DNA of 59,332 bases, from positions 1 to 59,332 of the forward strand of contig NZ_CAJTQJ010000011.1 in assembly GCF_910578695.1 (NCBI RefSeq), in the 5' to 3' direction. This DNA is from an uncultured Brachyspira sp. GTDB lineage: Bacteria; Spirochaetota; Brachyspiria; Brachyspirales; Brachyspiraceae. The notes under the pieces are model-generated. The model worked only from the letters and a program-made list of their open reading frames with translations. It was not told where the DNA came from and made no database searches. The position numbers and the translations under genes are program-made. Shown here one piece after another: positions 1 through 8,461 of the stretch. The stretch's first letter is position 1, and every line of letters starts with the position of its first letter.

Positions 1-55
1 AAATTATATATAATTTAGCAAAAAAGGAGCTTTTTTAGTTATCTAGGACAGCCCC
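1..55. mobile_element. Possible end of an insertion sequence
   Basis: Read on the minus strand from position 55, the sequence begins GGGGCTGTCCTAGATAACT. Ends of the GGGGCTGTC type are common as terminal inverted repeats of several insertion-sequence families. A small A-run/T-run hairpin (A21-G26 with C30-T35) lies just inside it. The element would extend leftwards out of the window, so neither the partner repeat nor a transposase can be seen. The decayed exporter gene beside it fits a site hit by insertion or rearrangement, but a chance match cannot be excluded. Confidence 0.25.
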
Positions 56-216
56 AATATTTTTTGTATTTTCAATAAAATGCTATATTGATATAACATT
101 TTATTAATAATAATTTTATGATTTTTAATAATAAAATATTTTATTAACATAATAATAAGACATTAGTATAATATATAATTATTATTCCTTATAATGATAA
201 AGATATTAATTGATGT

Positions 217-526
217 TTAATTTATTAATTTTTTGAAATATATTGCAAATAATGTTACAGCAGTGCATACAGCTATAAAGTCGGCTAATAATACAGCCAT
301 CACTTTATTTTCCATAAATAAAGTAAGTATAATAGTATTATTTTTCACTATATATAGCCAAAAATGCAGATTTTAAGTATTCTGTAAAGCAATAAGTCTA
401 TGCTTACACCAAACTTTAAAATAGAAGTATTGAAATATACAAATAAAATACTCTCTGTAAACTGCATTATGAAAGGAGAAAAGCCTAAAGCCAAACATGG
501 AATTATTATTTTAGTAGATATTTTTT
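217..526 (-). pseudogene. Decayed MATE-family multidrug exporter remnant
   Basis: Two minus-strand pieces survive. The upstream piece (about 526 to 348) reads CLALGFSPFIMQFTESILFV and continues into FNTSILKFGVSIDL, closely matching the inner half of MepA/NorM-type MATE exporters, and then hits a TAG at 350-348. The second piece, in another frame, ends at the TAA at 219-217. It carries a final membrane helix (VMAVLLADFIAVCTAVTLFA) followed by YFKKLIN, as at a MATE carboxyl end. The roughly 150 residues that normally lie between these parts are missing, as is the whole N-terminal half. I infer internal deletion plus frameshift, so no functional protein is expected. Confidence 0.65.
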
Positions 527-625
527 AATATTTTAATTTCAAAATAATATGTTTTGAAGTCATAAAGTATAATATACAAACTTTGAAATTTATTTTTTAA
601 TAATAAACCTATTTATATTAAATCA

Positions 626-653
626 TTGACTTTTAAAGCTGATGCTGTATTAT
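626..653 (+). promoter_or_regulatory. Probable sigma-70 promoter of the 5'-nucleotidase gene
   Basis: TTGACT (626-631) and TATTAT (648-653) are separated by 16 bases. Transcription would start near 660, about 25 bases before the ATG at 685. A Shine-Dalgarno-like AGGA sits at 673-676. Confidence 0.45.
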
Positions 654-684
654 TAATTTATTCTTAAAGAATAGGATATCAAAA

Positions 685-2211
685 ATGAAGAACTTATATT
701 TATTTATTATTTTTATTTTATTATGCTTAATTTTATCATGCTCTAATAAAGCAAGCGAAGATAAAGTATTTACAATAGTTCATATTAATGATACTCATTC
801 AAAAAATAAAGAGTTTATTTCGGTTTCTAAAGAAGATAATTCTACAAACAGATACGGCGGTGCTGCCAGAAGAAAAACTTTTATCGATAAAGTAAAAGAA
901 GAAAATGAAAATGTTATAGTTATGCATGCAGGAGATACAATTACAGGAAGCGTATTTTCTATTGTTTATCAGGGTATGGACGAGGCTGAACTTATGAATG
1001 ATATGGGAATACAAGTATCAGCTCTCGGCAATCACGAGTTTGATTTTGGAATAGAGCAGTTAAACAGAATTATAGAAAGCAGAAATTTCCCTACAATAGC
1101 ATGCAATGTTAAAGTAAAATCCTCAGGCGAAAATTATACTCTTCCATATATAATAACAAATATTAACGGCATAAATACTGCTGTAATAGGAGTTCTGCAA
1201 AGCGAAAAGATGAATATTATTCAGGGACTTGATTATATAGATATAGAAGATGAAATATCATCTTTAAAAAATCTTTTAAAAGAAATACCATTAAATACAA
1301 CTAATGATATAACAATTTTACTAAGTCATGCAGGATTAGATACTGATAAAAAAATAGCATTGGAGATGCCTGATATATTTAATATTATAATAGGCGGACA
1401 TACTCATACTTTATTAAAGAATCCTGTTATTATAGGAAATACAACTATAGTTCAGGCAGGACAATACGGCGAGTATATAGGCACTATTGATATTATATTT
1501 AAAGATGGAAAATATGCTTACCCTAATTATAAACTTACAAGATTAGATGAAACTATAAAAGAAGATGAAGCCGTATTATCTAAAATAGAAGAAATGCAAA
1601 GCAAAGTTGATAAGGAGTTTAATATAGAAATAGCTTCTTTGCCTTATGCCTTAACAGATGAAAATGTTAGAAACAAATCCACTGCTTTAGGAAATTTCGT
1701 TTCAGATATAGCAGCATCATCTCAGGACGGTATTGATATAGCATTAATTAATTCAGGTTCTTTAAGAGGAGAGCTTCCAAGCGGAAAAGTTACATTGGGC
1801 GATATGTATGAATTTTTTCCTTTTGACAATCTTATTGTAATTACAACTTTAAATGGCAGTCAGTTAAAAAATATATTAGAGTTATCAGCTTCGAGAAAAG
1901 GGGAGGGAGCATTTTTACAGGTTTCAAAAGACTGCATTATTAATTTCGACAGTAATGGAAAACTTTTAGAATCCTACATAAATGGCAGAGCTATAAATGA
2001 TAATGAAAAATATGTTGTAGCCGCTGCCGACTATATATTTAACGGAGGCGAAAAATATATTGATGAAAGCGGAAAGCCTTTATTTCAATACGGCGAAAAT
2101 ATTATACATACAGGACTTGATATAAGAGATTTAATAATAAAAACTTTAAAAGAATATAAAAATGTTCCTGAAAATGCTATTGACAATACAGAGCGTATAA
2201 TATTTAAATAA
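685..2211 (+). CDS. 5'-nucleotidase / UDP-sugar hydrolase family lipoprotein
   Basis: This is a 508-residue exported metallophosphoesterase of the UshA/YfkN group, expected to release phosphate from nucleotides outside the inner membrane. A signal peptide ends in a lipobox (LILSC, Cys about 19), so it should be lipid-anchored. The N-terminal catalytic half has the family metal-binding motifs in order: HINDTHS, HAGDT, LGNHEFDFG, SHAG and GGHTHT. The C-terminal 5'-nucleotidase domain begins around residue 330 and contains NSGSLRGELPSG and FFPFDN, the substrate-binding stretch. Length fits the family. It stands alone behind its own promoter. The exact substrate cannot be read from sequence. Confidence 0.9.
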   Translation: MKNLYLFIIFILLCLILSCSNKASEDKVFTIVHINDTHSKNKEFISVSKEDNSTNRYGGAARRKTFIDKVKEENENVIVMHAGDTITGSVFSIVYQGMDEAELMNDMGIQVSALGNHEFDFGIEQLNRIIESRNFPTIACNVKVKSSGENYTLPYIITNINGINTAVIGVLQSEKMNIIQGLDYIDIEDEISSLKNLLKEIPLNTTNDITILLSHAGLDTDKKIALEMPDIFNIIIGGHTHTLLKNPVIIGNTTIVQAGQYGEYIGTIDIIFKDGKYAYPNYKLTRLDETIKEDEAVLSKIEEMQSKVDKEFNIEIASLPYALTDENVRNKSTALGNFVSDIAASSQDGIDIALINSGSLRGELPSGKVTLGDMYEFFPFDNLIVITTLNGSQLKNILELSASRKGEGAFLQVSKDCIINFDSNGKLLESYINGRAINDNEKYVVAAADYIFNGGEKYIDESGKPLFQYGENIIHTGLDIRDLIIKTLKEYKNVPENAIDNTERIIFK

Positions 2212-2233
2212 TTTTATTATTTTGAAGTTTTTA

Positions 2234-2413
2234 TTAATCTATTTTTCTAATAACCTTAAAGAAATTGGTTATTGTATCTTCTTCAAATTCTAAATTAAGA
2301 ATATCATTTTTAAATATGCTGGCTTTTCTGCTGTCTTTATTTTCTATCATATATTTAAATTTTTCTTTGTCATTATCAGAGAATAAATTTTCTATGACAG
2401 TAAATAGTGTAAA
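2234..2413 (-). pseudogene. Orphan carboxyl-terminal gene remnant, unidentified
   Basis: The minus strand between 2413 and the TAA at 2236-2234 reads as protein-like, charged, helical sequence (about 59 codons, including FSDNDKEKFKYMIENKDSRK and ending FFKVIRKID). A TGA closes the frame upstream at 2416-2414, and no upstream start with a ribosome site is visible. The only internal ATG (2350) would give 38 residues. The plus-strand frame over the same DNA is hydrophobic and AT-driven, which suggests the minus strand is the one once under selection. I infer the tail of a deleted gene; the family is not recognised. Confidence 0.4.
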
Positions 2414-2680
2414 TCATATTTTATTTAAATGTAAATTATATTCTATTTATATATACACACTTTATATTTTTTATTTAATTTCTATTTATTTTTGTTAATT
2501 AAAAAATAATTTTTTTAATTTAAAAATATTTTTAAGAATAAAATATTATGTTAAGTAAAATATACTGATTGTTTTTTATCGCTTTTTGATTTATATTTTT
2601 AATATGCTGTTATTGTATAATGATATCAGTAATATTTTTTTATTATAAATATTTTTTTGTTAGATATAGTTAGAGGCGGT

Positions 2681-4294
2681 ATGTCAGAAAGTAAAATGAT
2701 AGATAAAGAAAAGATAGCCAAATCATCATTAAAAATGTCATTGGTAACTACAGTAAGCAGAATATTCGGACTTCTGAGAGATCAAATACAGGCTGCTTTG
2801 CTTGGAACTACATTTATAGCCGATGCTTTTGCAATAGGCTTTATGCTTCCTAATCTTTTAAGGAGATTATTTGCTGAAGGTAATATGGTAGCGAGTTTTA
2901 TACCTGTATTTACAGAGCTTGAAAAAGAGAAGGGCAGCGAAGAATCAAAGAAATTTTTCAGAGCTGTATTTACATTGCTTGGATTAATACTTATAGGTAT
3001 TGTTCTAATTGGAATAATAATATCGCCTTTGCTTGTGAAAATACTTTATAAATCGGCAGATAATAATATGCAGGCACTTAATCTTGCATCAGATTTATCA
3101 AGAATAATGTTTCCATATTTATTTTTTATATCATTAGCGGCTTTAATGCAGGGAGTACTTAATATAAGAGGATATTACTCTATATCAGCGGCAAGTCCTA
3201 TTTTATTAAATGCTGTTATTATATTATCAGCCTTATTTTTTAAATTCTTTCTTCCTAATTTTTTCAGCAATATGTCTTATGTATTTGCATTTGCCGTATT
3301 AGTTGGAGGATTCGTACAGTTTTCTTATCAAATGCCTTTTGTATATAAACAAGGATTCAGCTTCAAACCTTATTTTAATTTCAAAGAACCTTATGTTATA
3401 AAGATGATAAAGCTATTTGCTCCCGGTATTTTCGGGGCTAGCATATATCAGATAAATTTACTTGTATCAACTGCATTTGCAGGTGCTATTGGAGAAGGCA
3501 GGGTATCAGCTGTTACTTTTGCTACTAGAATACATGAATTTGTACTAGGTGTTTTTGCTGTAAGCGTTGCCACTGTAATGCTTCCTACTTTAAGCAGATT
3601 GATAATCAATAATAAAAAAGATGAAGCTGTTGAAACTTTGGCTTATTCTTTAAGGCTGGTTGCTTTGATTACTATTCCTTCTGCATTCGGATTTATGGTA
3701 TTAGGTAAGGAGATTGTGAGAATGATATTTGAATATGGGGCTTTTTCTTCAAAATCTACATATCTTGTATCAAGTGCTTTAAGATATTTGTCCGTATCAT
3801 TGTTTTTTGTAGCTAGTTATAGAATACTTGTACAGTCATTTTATGCTATGAAGGATATGAAAACTCCTGTATATACAGCATTTTTTGCATTCATTATCAA
3901 TGCTTTTAGTAATTATTTATGCGTTTATATATTTAAATTTGATATTATGGGCATATCTATATCAAGTGTTATTGCAAATATTGTATCTTTTTGTATACTA
4001 TATATATTGCTTATGAAAAGAATGGCGGTAAAATCTATAATAAATAAAAAGATTGAAATTATAAAGACATTGGCTGCTAGTTTATTTATGGCGGCTTCTG
4101 TTTACGGGGCAAAATATTATTTATTATCAAATGCTGCAGATTCTAGATTATTTTTTATATTTAAAGTATTTATAGTAATATTATTTGGAATGATATCATA
4201 TTCTTTAATAAATATTATATTGAAAAATGATGATTTTGTTTCATTTATTAATATGTTTAAAGGAAAATTATTGAGAAAGTTTATAAAAAAATAG
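2681..4294 (+). CDS. murJ: MurJ lipid II flippase
   Basis: MurJ (formerly MviN) flips undecaprenyl-linked lipid II across the inner membrane for peptidoglycan synthesis. The protein is a polytopic membrane protein of about 537 residues with 13-14 hydrophobic segments. It contains the family N-terminal signature around SRIFGLLRDQ and FAEGNMVASFIPVF, with the conserved arginine-rich loop PNLLRRLFAEG. An in-frame TTG lies further upstream at 2657, but I chose the ATG at 2681 because a purine-rich AGAGGCGG precedes it. No partner genes are adjacent. Family assignment is firm; transport direction and substrate follow from known MurJ biology. Confidence 0.92.
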   Translation: MSESKMIDKEKIAKSSLKMSLVTTVSRIFGLLRDQIQAALLGTTFIADAFAIGFMLPNLLRRLFAEGNMVASFIPVFTELEKEKGSEESKKFFRAVFTLLGLILIGIVLIGIIISPLLVKILYKSADNNMQALNLASDLSRIMFPYLFFISLAALMQGVLNIRGYYSISAASPILLNAVIILSALFFKFFLPNFFSNMSYVFAFAVLVGGFVQFSYQMPFVYKQGFSFKPYFNFKEPYVIKMIKLFAPGIFGASIYQINLLVSTAFAGAIGEGRVSAVTFATRIHEFVLGVFAVSVATVMLPTLSRLIINNKKDEAVETLAYSLRLVALITIPSAFGFMVLGKEIVRMIFEYGAFSSKSTYLVSSALRYLSVSLFFVASYRILVQSFYAMKDMKTPVYTAFFAFIINAFSNYLCVYIFKFDIMGISISSVIANIVSFCILYILLMKRMAVKSIINKKIEIIKTLAASLFMAASVYGAKYYLLSNAADSRLFFIFKVFIVILFGMISYSLINIILKNDDFVSFINMFKGKLLRKFIKK

Positions 4295-4371
4295 TAATAT
4301 CATTCTTAAATAATAAATTTAAAATATCCGATAATCTAAGCAGTAATTTTTAAATAATTAAGGTTTTTTAT

Positions 4372-7269
4372 ATGAGCTTAAAAAATAAGGTACTTTTATT
4401 GGTTGTCATAGTTGTAATTTTATCATTATCTCCTGCTATTTTTATAAATACTAAAACGAATAAAAAATCTTTGTATGATTCAGCTATGGGAATGGCGTGG
4501 AATTATTTTCATGATATATATTATGCATTTGATAATATTGTAACTTCTACAGGAGTAGGAACTATCGGATTATCAGATTTGGCTACAGTATCTTATGATT
4601 TATATTCTACTGGGACTGTCGGCGATGTAGCAGGGAATCTCAGAAAAAATATTTACCGTTTTCATAAAGCTCAGACAGGACTTCATCATGTAATAGCTAA
4701 CGGCATATATTTTGAACCTAATATTGTAGAAAATAATCCTTATATGAGAGGCATACATTCTTTGTATTTGTATGATGTAGGCGATACAGGAAATATGCAG
4801 CCTAAAATAGAAGCGGCTCTCGATAATTATAATAGAGAAGAATTTTATTATTTAGCTCTTCCAGATAATTGGAATAGGGAATCTAAAAGACCTCAATATA
4901 TTTATTATTCTTCTCCTTATTTAAAAAATGTAGATGAGCCTAGAAAAGTAATTTCTTTTTCATCTCCTATATATTCAAGCATTAATGATAATCTTATAGG
5001 GGTTGCTTTATCAGATGTTTCTTTAGATATAGTATATGAAGCTATTACTAATATAGTAAAAACAGGTCCTTTTAATGCTGTAATTTTTGATTCAAGAAAT
5101 AAAAAAATAGTTTATCATGATAACCCTGATTATATACTTGATAATTTAGATGATGTAGAATGGCTTGGAAAATCTATTGAGAATGTAACTTTTTATACAA
5201 ATCTTAGAATAAGAACTAATTATACTGCAGATAATGCTTCATACAGTATGTTTTATAATCAATTTGCTAATCATCCTGTATATAATATGATTATGTATGT
5301 TCCTGCAAACTATTTTTATGATGTATTAAATGCAACTAATAATACTATATTTGTAATATTAATAATTGCAGTTTTTATTATTATAATAGTATTAAATATA
5401 ACGATACCTTTTTCATTAAAACCTTTAGAAAGAATTTCTCAGGAATTAGAATCGGGTGTATTTGATAATAATATATTTGTAAATGTCAGCAAAATTCATT
5501 CTAAAGACTCGCTTGGAAATTTAAGCACTTGGATAAGAATATTTTTTGATATGGTTCAGCATGTATTTTCAAGCGTATCTAAAACTCTTAAAGTATCAAG
5601 AGAGCAAAGCAATGCTTTAAAACTTAAAATGGCAGATATATACGATTCAGCAGCTGCTATGACAGAATCTGTAGGGCTTATAATTGATAATATATCTTCG
5701 CAGCAAACTGAATTCAAACATGTAGAAAGCAGTAATTTAGAAATATATAAAATTATAGCTTCCAGCTTGGCTGAATTAATTTCTATTAATGATATTACTA
5801 ATAAGCTTCAAAGTAAAATTGATGATCAGTCAGTCAGCTTAAATCAAATTAATTCATTAACAGTTACTATGCAGAAAGATATGCATGATGTATCCATTTC
5901 TATAGGAAAATCTAAAGAAGAATCAGAACATTTAGTATCTTTGGCTGAAGATAGTAAGGCAAAAATAGTTAAAACAGAAAATATCACAAAATCGCTTATA
6001 GCATCTATAAGAGGTATTACAGATTTTGTAAATTCTACGATTGATATATCTCAGCAGACAAATATGCTTGCTATGAATGCAGCTATTGAGGCGGCACATG
6101 CTGGGGAGCAGGGTAAAGGTTTTTCGGTTGTTGCTGAAGAGATTAGAAAATTATCTGCTACTACAAATTTGCAGTCCGAGAAGGCTTGGAATATATTGAG
6201 AGATATAGAAAAAGAGATGAATCTTATTATGTCTAGTATGACTGAAAGAATAATAACAACAGAAGATATGTTAGTTAAGCTTCAGAATTTTGTTAATACT
6301 ATGACTAAGGTTAAAAAGGTTGCTGATGAAAAATATGATTCTACGAAAGAGATAAGCGTATCTATAGAGAGTTTATATAATGCTGTTAAAGATATTAAAG
6401 AAGAATATACTAATTTGCATAACAGAATATCTGCAGCTAAAGATGATTTAGTAAATCTTTCTGACTTCTCTAAGAAAAATGATGAGGCTATGAAGCTTGT
6501 AACTCAAAACAGCGATGATATAGTTTCTAAAACACAGGATATGGGAAGTCAAATAGGAAATGTATTTGAACTTGTGAAAGAGACAGAACAGATTTCTAAT
6601 GTTGCAAGAGATTCTGTTGATATGTTAGAAAAAGAAATGTCCAATTATGTTATAAAAGATTTTGAAGATGTTATTAAAGAAAAAATAAAAATTATCAATG
6701 AAGGCGACAGAGCTTACAGCAGACATTTATTTGTTCAAAGCATTTATAAATTTGTTATTTCTACTTTCGGAAAAGAAAAATTCCAAAAACTTTTAGAACA
6801 AATGCCTGAAGAATGCAGAAAAATATTTAAGGATGTCAAAAAGACTAAATTTAGAAAGAAATATCCTCTATCTACATCATGCTTCATACCTATGACTTCT
6901 ATAATGAATGAGTTTTATGACGGTGCAAGAGAAGGCATCAGAGAAAAAGCCAGATATGATTTTAAGAAATTTAATATATTAAGAAAATTATTTATTAAAG
7001 TTGCAAAAAAGAATGCTTTAGCTGATGTATTTGTTAATTTTAGTAATAGAATGTTTAAGAATATTTATGTAGAGGTTGTTAAAGCTGAAAAAGGACGCAT
7101 TATTTATCATCTGCATTATTTCCCTAATTATGATTCTATGATAGAAACTTATTATGATGAAATTATAAAAAATATATTTAGATTTAAGTACCCCAATGGC
7201 TCTAAGGTGAGAATGACAAAATCTATAAGTAAGGGCTATATTTATACTGAATATATTGTAACTTGGTAA
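4372..7269 (+). CDS. Methyl-accepting chemotaxis receptor with an extra C-terminal domain
   Basis: This is a 965-residue transmembrane chemoreceptor. The first membrane helix is at about residues 5-24, a periplasmic ligand-binding region (Cache-like, about 30-320) follows, and a second helix lies near 322-347. A long coiled coil leads to the signalling tip at about 549-599, with the diagnostic QQTNMLAMNAAIEAAHAGEQ and GKGFSVVAEEIRKL. After the returning coiled coil comes an unusual soluble domain of roughly 200 residues (about 765-965), replacing the short tail and CheR-binding pentapeptide of classical receptors. That domain has no motif I can name. A hairpin terminator follows the gene. The receptor role is certain; the ligand is unknown. 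Confidence 0.93.
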   Translation: MSLKNKVLLLVVIVVILSLSPAIFINTKTNKKSLYDSAMGMAWNYFHDIYYAFDNIVTSTGVGTIGLSDLATVSYDLYSTGTVGDVAGNLRKNIYRFHKAQTGLHHVIANGIYFEPNIVENNPYMRGIHSLYLYDVGDTGNMQPKIEAALDNYNREEFYYLALPDNWNRESKRPQYIYYSSPYLKNVDEPRKVISFSSPIYSSINDNLIGVALSDVSLDIVYEAITNIVKTGPFNAVIFDSRNKKIVYHDNPDYILDNLDDVEWLGKSIENVTFYTNLRIRTNYTADNASYSMFYNQFANHPVYNMIMYVPANYFYDVLNATNNTIFVILIIAVFIIIIVLNITIPFSLKPLERISQELESGVFDNNIFVNVSKIHSKDSLGNLSTWIRIFFDMVQHVFSSVSKTLKVSREQSNALKLKMADIYDSAAAMTESVGLIIDNISSQQTEFKHVESSNLEIYKIIASSLAELISINDITNKLQSKIDDQSVSLNQINSLTVTMQKDMHDVSISIGKSKEESEHLVSLAEDSKAKIVKTENITKSLIASIRGITDFVNSTIDISQQTNMLAMNAAIEAAHAGEQGKGFSVVAEEIRKLSATTNLQSEKAWNILRDIEKEMNLIMSSMTERIITTEDMLVKLQNFVNTMTKVKKVADEKYDSTKEISVSIESLYNAVKDIKEEYTNLHNRISAAKDDLVNLSDFSKKNDEAMKLVTQNSDDIVSKTQDMGSQIGNVFELVKETEQISNVARDSVDMLEKEMSNYVIKDFEDVIKEKIKIINEGDRAYSRHLFVQSIYKFVISTFGKEKFQKLLEQMPEECRKIFKDVKKTKFRKKYPLSTSCFIPMTSIMNEFYDGAREGIREKARYDFKKFNILRKLFIKVAKKNALADVFVNFSNRMFKNIYVEVVKAEKGRIIYHLHYFPNYDSMIETYYDEIIKNIFRFKYPNGSKVRMTKSISKGYIYTEYIVTW

Positions 7270-7277
7270 TAAAAATT

Positions 7278-7315
7278 AAAGTCTGAATTTCTATGAGATT
7301 TAGACTTTTTTATTA
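7278..7315 (+). terminator. Intrinsic terminator after the chemoreceptor gene
   Basis: AAAGTCTGAAT (7278-7288) pairs with ATTTAGACTTT (7298-7308) with one mismatch, and a T-rich tail follows. It separates the receptor from flgJ. Confidence 0.75.
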
Positions 7316-7386
7316 TAAAAAATAATAATAAGTTTTTTTACTTTTCCGATAAAATTTTATAAGAATAATTTTTATGGGAATAGTTT

Positions 7387-7773
7387 ATGAATATCACTGA
7401 TAAATATAATTTAAGTATGAATAGTGCTAATTTTTCTAAATTAGAAAATACTAAAAAACAATACGGCAGTTCCAAATTCACTATAGAATCTAATTCTAAA
7501 GAAAATAATAATAATGCAGTATCATCGAAATACGATAAAGATTTAGAGAAAAAGCGTTTAAGACAAGTTTCAGAAGATTTTGAGGCTTTGATGATTAATC
7601 AGATGCTAAAAGAGATGAGAAAAACTGTTAATAAAAGCGGTTTAATAGACGGAGGAATGGCAGAGCAGATATTTGAAGATATGCTTTATGATGAATATTC
7701 AAAAGAATTTTCAAAAACAAAAACTTTCGGACTTGCTGATGTAATATATAATCAAATGGAAAAATATATTTGA
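7387..7773 (+). CDS. flgJ: Flagellar rod-binding protein FlgJ, muramidase-free form
   Basis: FlgJ caps the growing flagellar rod in the periplasm. The 128-residue protein has a disordered Asn/Lys-rich N-terminus, then the rod-binding domain from about residue 55, with FEALMINQMLKEMRKT, GGMAEQIFEDML and the terminal GLADVIYNQM. The C-terminal glucosaminidase domain of enterobacterial FlgJ is absent, as is usual in spirochaetes, whose flagella stay in the periplasm. It is the only flagellar gene here besides fliD and lies next to a chemoreceptor. No signal peptide is seen, as expected for a protein exported by the flagellar apparatus. Confidence 0.85.
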   Translation: MNITDKYNLSMNSANFSKLENTKKQYGSSKFTIESNSKENNNNAVSSKYDKDLEKKRLRQVSEDFEALMINQMLKEMRKTVNKSGLIDGGMAEQIFEDMLYDEYSKEFSKTKTFGLADVIYNQMEKYI

Positions 7774-7865
7774 TATTTTAATTCTTTTTATTTTATTTCA
7801 GAAAATGTTTTTTATAAAAAGAAGCAGACGGATTTTTTTTATTTTATTAAATATTTATTAATTTT

Positions 7866-8309
7866 ATGATTAAAATATTGAAGCTTGTATTTATATCTTT
7901 TATAATGCTTTTCATAAACTATGACAGCATTAAGCATATCGACAAATATTATTTTACTATAAATCAATTATGTTTAATTAGAAATATTACAGGCTTCCCA
8001 TGTCCAAGCTGCGGCATGACAAGGGCTTATATAGAAATATCAAAATTCAATTTTAGAAAAGCATTTTATTATCATCCTTTGTTTATATTTCCAAGTATTA
8101 TTTTCTTTGTAATCATATTTAAAAAAAAGTTAAAGATAGCAGAATATATTTATAATAATAATTATATCATTATATCAATAATATTAATTTTTATATTAGT
8201 ATATATTATTAGATTTATATTATTCTTTCCAAATGAAGAGCCTTTTACATATAATTATAACAGTCAGTTTTATACTTTATTTAAAATACTAATAGATGCA
8301 TTTAAATAA
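7866..8309 (+). CDS. DUF2752 membrane protein
   Basis: A 147-residue protein with an N-terminal hydrophobic stretch and two or three further membrane segments. It carries the DUF2752 hallmark CPSCGMTRAY at about residues 42-51, followed by a second conserved stretch ending AFYYHPLFIFP. The paired cysteines suggest metal or thiol chemistry, but no function is established for the family. It lies between flgJ and polA with no overlap or obvious operon partner. The start is an ATG preceded by only AT-rich DNA. Confidence 0.75.
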   Translation: MIKILKLVFISFIMLFINYDSIKHIDKYYFTINQLCLIRNITGFPCPSCGMTRAYIEISKFNFRKAFYYHPLFIFPSIIFFVIIFKKKLKIAEYIYNNNYIIISIILIFILVYIIRFILFFPNEEPFTYNYNSQFYTLFKILIDAFK

Positions 8310-8423
8310 ATATTTTTGTTATTATTTATTATTTTATACAGTATAGCAAAGAATATATTATAAATATTAAACTATATCATATATCAATAACTTAAATATT
8401 TTGTAAACCTATATAACTCAATA

Positions 8424-8452
8424 TTTACTTATTTCTTAAAGAATAGTATAAT
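8424..8452 (+). promoter_or_regulatory. polA promoter, probably giving a leaderless mRNA
   Basis: TTTACT (8424-8429) and a perfect TATAAT (8447-8452) are 17 bases apart. Transcription should start at about 8459, within a few bases of the polA ATG at 8462. No Shine-Dalgarno sequence lies in front of that ATG. Confidence 0.55.
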
Positions 8453-8461
8453 AGCAGCATT

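Noticed and set aside
2265..2498. 77-residue plus-strand ORF
   Set aside because: Hydrophobic, Phe/Leu/Ser/Tyr-rich frame lacking a ribosome site; it is a shadow of a minus-strand remnant.
4372..7269. Assigning the receptor's C-terminal domain to DUF2378 or a heme-NO fold
   Set aside because: Only an impression of length and pattern; no defining residue seen.
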